From JBBRTJ01 sp038244535 (lineage in GTDB: Bacteria; Actinomycetota; Acidimicrobiia; Acidimicrobiales; Ilumatobacteraceae): DNA of 16,627 nt. The notes beneath the pieces were generated by a model. The model worked only from the letters and a program-made list of their open reading frames with translations, was not told the DNA's origin and did no database searches. Shown here in pieces: positions 14,635-16,627 of the stretch; position 1 is the stretch's first letter; the number at the start of each line of letters is the position of its first letter. The DNA is taken from the NCBI GenBank assembly GCA_038244535.1, contig JBBRTJ010000081.1, forward strand, positions 1 to 16,627. The letters run 5' to 3'. Made by a program: the position numbers and the translations under genes.

Positions 14635-15480
14635 TCAGCTGAAGCGGCAGAGGCCTTGGTCGATGACGACTCGGTCGCCGACGGCAGTCGTGAAGATGGC
14701 CTCGCCGGCGCCGGCGTTCCACATCGAGATGGTGAGCGCCTCGCCGGGCATCACGGGCGAGCTGAACCGGCCCTCGATGTGGTGGAATCGGGCCGGATCT
14801 GAGCCGGCCAGGGTGTGCACCAGCGCCCGGCCGGTGAAGCCGTAGGTGCACAGGCCGTGCAGGATCGGTCGGTCGAACCCACCGAGCGCGGCGAACGACG
14901 GGTCGGTGTGCAGCGGGTTGCGATCACCCGAGAGCCGGTAGACGAAGGCCTGATCGGGCGAGGTCTGGTAGGTCACCTGATGGTCGGGGGTCCGATCCGG
15001 CGGCACGTTGACCGCACCGCCGGGGCCCCGGTCCCCGCCCCAGCCGCCCTCACCGCGGATGAAGGCCGACATCATGTTCGTGTACAGCGGCTCGCCCGAG
15101 TCCTTCAGCACGGCTGCGGTTTCGGTGGCCACGACTGCGGCCTTGCCCTTGTCGTAGATGCCGGTGACCTTCGAGGTCAGGACCGCGGTGCCCTCGACCG
15201 GGATCGGCCGGTGGAGGGTGACGGCCTGCTGGCCGTGGACCAGCAGCGCTGGGTTGAACGAGCCGATCTTGGCCATCGCCCCTTGCCCACGGCCCCAACC
15301 GAGCACCACGGCCATCGTCGGGAACACCAGCTGGTCGACGCCGTTGGTGTTCTCGGTCGTGAAGGCCAGCTCGTCGCCACCGGCGCCGATGCCCACCGCG
15401 TAGAGCAGGGCGTCCTTGGACGTCCAGCTCGTCTCGACGGGATCGGACGTGGCACCTACGGCGTTGGGGTCGATCGGCAT
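14635..15480 (-). CDS. MaoC-family (R)-specific enoyl-CoA hydratase (hydratase 2)
   Basis: A 281-residue double-hotdog protein with the hydratase-2 signature YRLSGDRNPLHTDP (181-194), in which Asp186 and His191 are the expected catalytic pair and Asn188 supports them, followed by GFDRPILHGLCTYG (201-214) and SPVMPGE (241-247). The N-terminal hotdog (about 20-140) is the degenerate half that binds the acyl chain, as in peroxisomal multifunctional enzyme type 2. It hydrates trans-2-enoyl-CoA to (3R)-hydroxyacyl-CoA, and related actinobacterial proteins act on long or steroid side chains. ATG at 15480 has a GAGGAAG element about 10 nt upstream. It follows the dehydrogenase gene by 41 bp, forming a two-gene operon that supplies consecutive steps. 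Confidence 0.9.
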   Translation of the reverse strand: MPIDPNAVGATSDPVETSWTSKDALLYAVGIGAGGDELAFTTENTNGVDQLVFPTMAVVLGWGRGQGAMAKIGSFNPALLVHGQQAVTLHRPIPVEGTAVLTSKVTGIYDKGKAAVVATETAAVLKDSGEPLYTNMMSAFIRGEGGWGGDRGPGGAVNVPPDRTPDHQVTYQTSPDQAFVYRLSGDRNPLHTDPSFAALGGFDRPILHGLCTYGFTGRALVHTLAGSDPARFHHIEGRFSSPVMPGEALTISMWNAGAGEAIFTTAVGDRVVIDQGLCRFS

Positions 15481-15500
15481 GGCGTGCTCGCTTCCTCGTT

Positions 15501-15525
15501 CGGTGGGATCAGCCGGTGGGATCAG
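15501..15525. repeat. Short tandem duplication covering a stop codon
   Basis: CGGTGGGATCAG occurs at 15501-15512 and 15514-15525, one base apart. The second copy contains the TGA stop of the dehydrogenase gene (complement of TCA at 15522-15524). It is probably a replication-slippage duplication; it leaves a second stop-like TGA downstream in the leader of the MaoC-like gene. Confidence 0.7.
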
Positions 15526-16451
15526 GCGGGGAACTTGATCGTGGTCTGGGGCCAGGTGCCGTCACGGCCGTCCATGCCCGAGTTGGCGCGGACGTCGGCC
15601 AGCAGCGCCGCCACCACCGGGCCGAGCTGGGTCGGATCCTCGATGGGCGCCACCGACGGACCGCGGTGCCAGCCCTCCGCCATGGCCAGGAAGTTGCCAG
15701 AGGCCTCGAAGACCCGGCCGGTCACGCCCCGCGACTCGGCCGAGGCCAGCCAGGTGACGATGGGGGCGATCCATCGCGGCGAGCGGGCCTCGCGATCGGC
15801 GTCGGTCTCGGGCGCCGGCCCGAGGCCTTCGGTCATGCGGGTGAGCGCCACCGGGGCGACGGCGTTGACCGTGACCCCATAGCGGGACAGCTCCATGGCC
15901 GCGATGTTGGTGAACGAGGCGATGCCGGCCTTGGCCGCGCCGTAGTTGGTCTGGCCAGGGTTGCCGTAGATGCCCGACACCGAGGTGGTGTTGATGATGC
16001 GACCGTCGACGGCCTTGCCCGCCTTCACCTGGTCACGCCAGTACGACGCTGCCCACCGCGCCGGGGCGAACGTGCCCTTGAGGTGGACCTTGATGACCGC
16101 GTCCCACTCCGCCTCGGTCATGTTCGTCAGCATCCGGTCGCGGAGGATGCCGGCGTTGTTGACCAGCGCGTGGAGGTCACCGAAGGTCTCGACGGCGGCG
16201 TTGATGAGCCGCTGCGCCCCCTCCCACGACGAGATGTCGTCGCCGTTGGCGATGGCCTGGCCGCCCATGCCCTCGATCTCGGCCACCACCTGCTGTGCCG
16301 GCGACAGGTCGCCGCCGCTGCCGTCGACGTTGCCGCCAAGGTCGTTGACCACGACCAGGGCGCCGTGAGCCGCCAGGGAGAGGGCGTGCTCGCGGCCGAT
16401 GCCGCGACCTGCACCCGTGACGATCGCGACCTTGCCGTCGAGCGAAGGCAT
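15522..16451 (-). CDS. Short-chain dehydrogenase, (3R)-hydroxyacyl-CoA dehydrogenase-like (MFE-2 type)
   Basis: A 309-residue classical SDR. The NAD(P)-binding TGAGRGIG is at 12-19, the NNAG motif at 98-101, catalytic Ser157 (TTSVSG), Tyr170 and Lys174 (YGAAK). VVVNDLGGNVDGSG (33-46) and the long C-terminal extension (about 245-309) resemble the dehydrogenase domain of peroxisomal multifunctional enzyme type 2. Paired with the adjacent hydratase it would oxidise the (3R)-hydroxyacyl-CoA produced there. The likely pathway is fatty acid or steroid side-chain beta-oxidation. ATG at 16451 is chosen because the SDR fold begins there; an in-frame ATG at 16472 would add MIRTVTS and overlap the divergent start. 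No Shine-Dalgarno is visible before either. Confidence 0.9.
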   Translation of the reverse strand: MPSLDGKVAIVTGAGRGIGREHALSLAAHGALVVVNDLGGNVDGSGGDLSPAQQVVAEIEGMGGQAIANGDDISSWEGAQRLINAAVETFGDLHALVNNAGILRDRMLTNMTEAEWDAVIKVHLKGTFAPARWAASYWRDQVKAGKAVDGRIINTTSVSGIYGNPGQTNYGAAKAGIASFTNIAAMELSRYGVTVNAVAPVALTRMTEGLGPAPETDADREARSPRWIAPIVTWLASAESRGVTGRVFEASGNFLAMAEGWHRGPSVAPIEDPTQLGPVVAALLADVRANSGMDGRDGTWPQTTIKFPA

Positions 16452-16457
16452 GGAGGT

Positions 16458-16463
16458 TACGGT
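16458..16463 (+). promoter_or_regulatory. Putative -10 box (TACGGT) of the alpha/beta-hydrolase gene
   Basis: TACGGT is followed by 7 nt and the ATG at 16471. It lies in the 19-bp space between two divergent start codons, so the RNA polymerase footprint must cover the start of the dehydrogenase gene. Confidence 0.45.
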
Positions 16464-16470
16464 TCGTATC

Positions 16471-16627
16471 ATGCAAGCGCCCGCGCCGTCAAAGCTGCAC
16501 GTCGAGGAGCACGGCGACGGCGAGCCGCTGCTCTTGCTCCACGGGCTCGGCCAGGGGCTGTGGGCCTGGCGCTACCAGGTGCCCGTCTTCGCAGAGCGCT
16601 TCCGCACGATCGTGCTCGACACGCGCG
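16471..16627 (+). CDS. Alpha/beta-hydrolase fold protein, 5' part
   Basis: Fifty-two codons before the right edge. The sequence LHVEEHGDGEPLLLLHGLGQGLWAWRYQVP followed by FRTIVLDTR is the typical first half of an alpha/beta hydrolase: strand beta-3, the HG motif of the oxyanion loop (LLLHGLG, about 20-26), and strand beta-4 ending at a D-x-R turn. The nucleophile elbow, acid and His lie outside the window, so the substrate cannot be assigned. The ATG at 16471 is supported by the TACGGT box. It is divergent from the dehydrogenase/hydratase pair, which hints at shared control or a linked acyl-CoA/ester role. Confidence 0.8.
   Translation, partial: MQAPAPSKLHVEEHGDGEPLLLLHGLGQGLWAWRYQVPVFAERFRTIVLDTR

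Noticed and set aside
16452..16472. In-frame ATG seven codons upstream for the dehydrogenase
   Set aside because: It adds MIRTVTS before the SDR fold and overlaps the divergent hydrolase start. It cannot be fully excluded, because neither start has a ribosome binding site.

Overview
The window looks like chromosome of a very GC-rich actinobacterium. The evidence is strong G/C third-position bias, many GTG starts, a 2-oxoglutarate-metabolising Kgd with a fused E2-like domain, actinobacterial-type CysQ and NucS, and repeated TANNNT -10 boxes placed 6-10 nt before start codons, which suggests mostly leaderless mRNAs. Acidimicrobiia is a guess, not something shown by the sequence.

Left part (1-2850): the 5' part of kgd (-), a cupredoxin lipoprotein (+), a shared bidirectional hairpin terminator, a membrane protein resembling the N-terminal domain of urate hydroxylase PuuD (-), and a solitary Uma2/DUF820-type nuclease-like gene (+).

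Middle (2888-6687): a tightly packed + strand operon of ettA, a two-TM protein, cysQ and a crotonase, with gaps of 2 nt, a 4-nt overlap and 4 nt. It ends at a twofold tandem 71-72 bp repeat, each unit holding a 35-bp bipartite palindrome. Converging on it from the other side is a two-gene - strand operon of paralogous PEP-synthase/rifampicin-phosphotransferase-like proteins. They keep the phospho-histidine swivel domain but lack the ATP-grasp domain. Divergent from these is a UbiB/ABC1 kinase-like gene.

The most unusual part is 12168-14640. Here nucS (EndoMS mismatch endonuclease) has been interrupted after codon 156 by about 1.35 kb of DNA that differs in codon use. The insert supplies a different NucS C-terminus in frame, so the ORF is a 244-residue chimera with the ExK catalytic motif present twice. 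It also carries an aminoglycoside-phosphotransferase-like gene. The displaced native C-terminus (64 codons plus stop) lies at the far end, starting at exactly the residue where the native N-part stops. It is followed by five and a half perfect-to-near-perfect 40-bp tandem hairpin repeats. A 15-bp exact direct repeat also flanks the spacer upstream of nucS.

Right part (14635-16627): a MaoC/hydratase-2 protein and a short-chain dehydrogenase (-), together equivalent to a split peroxisomal multifunctional enzyme type 2 for (R)-specific beta-oxidation. Their start is 19 bp from a divergent alpha/beta-hydrolase gene that runs off the edge.
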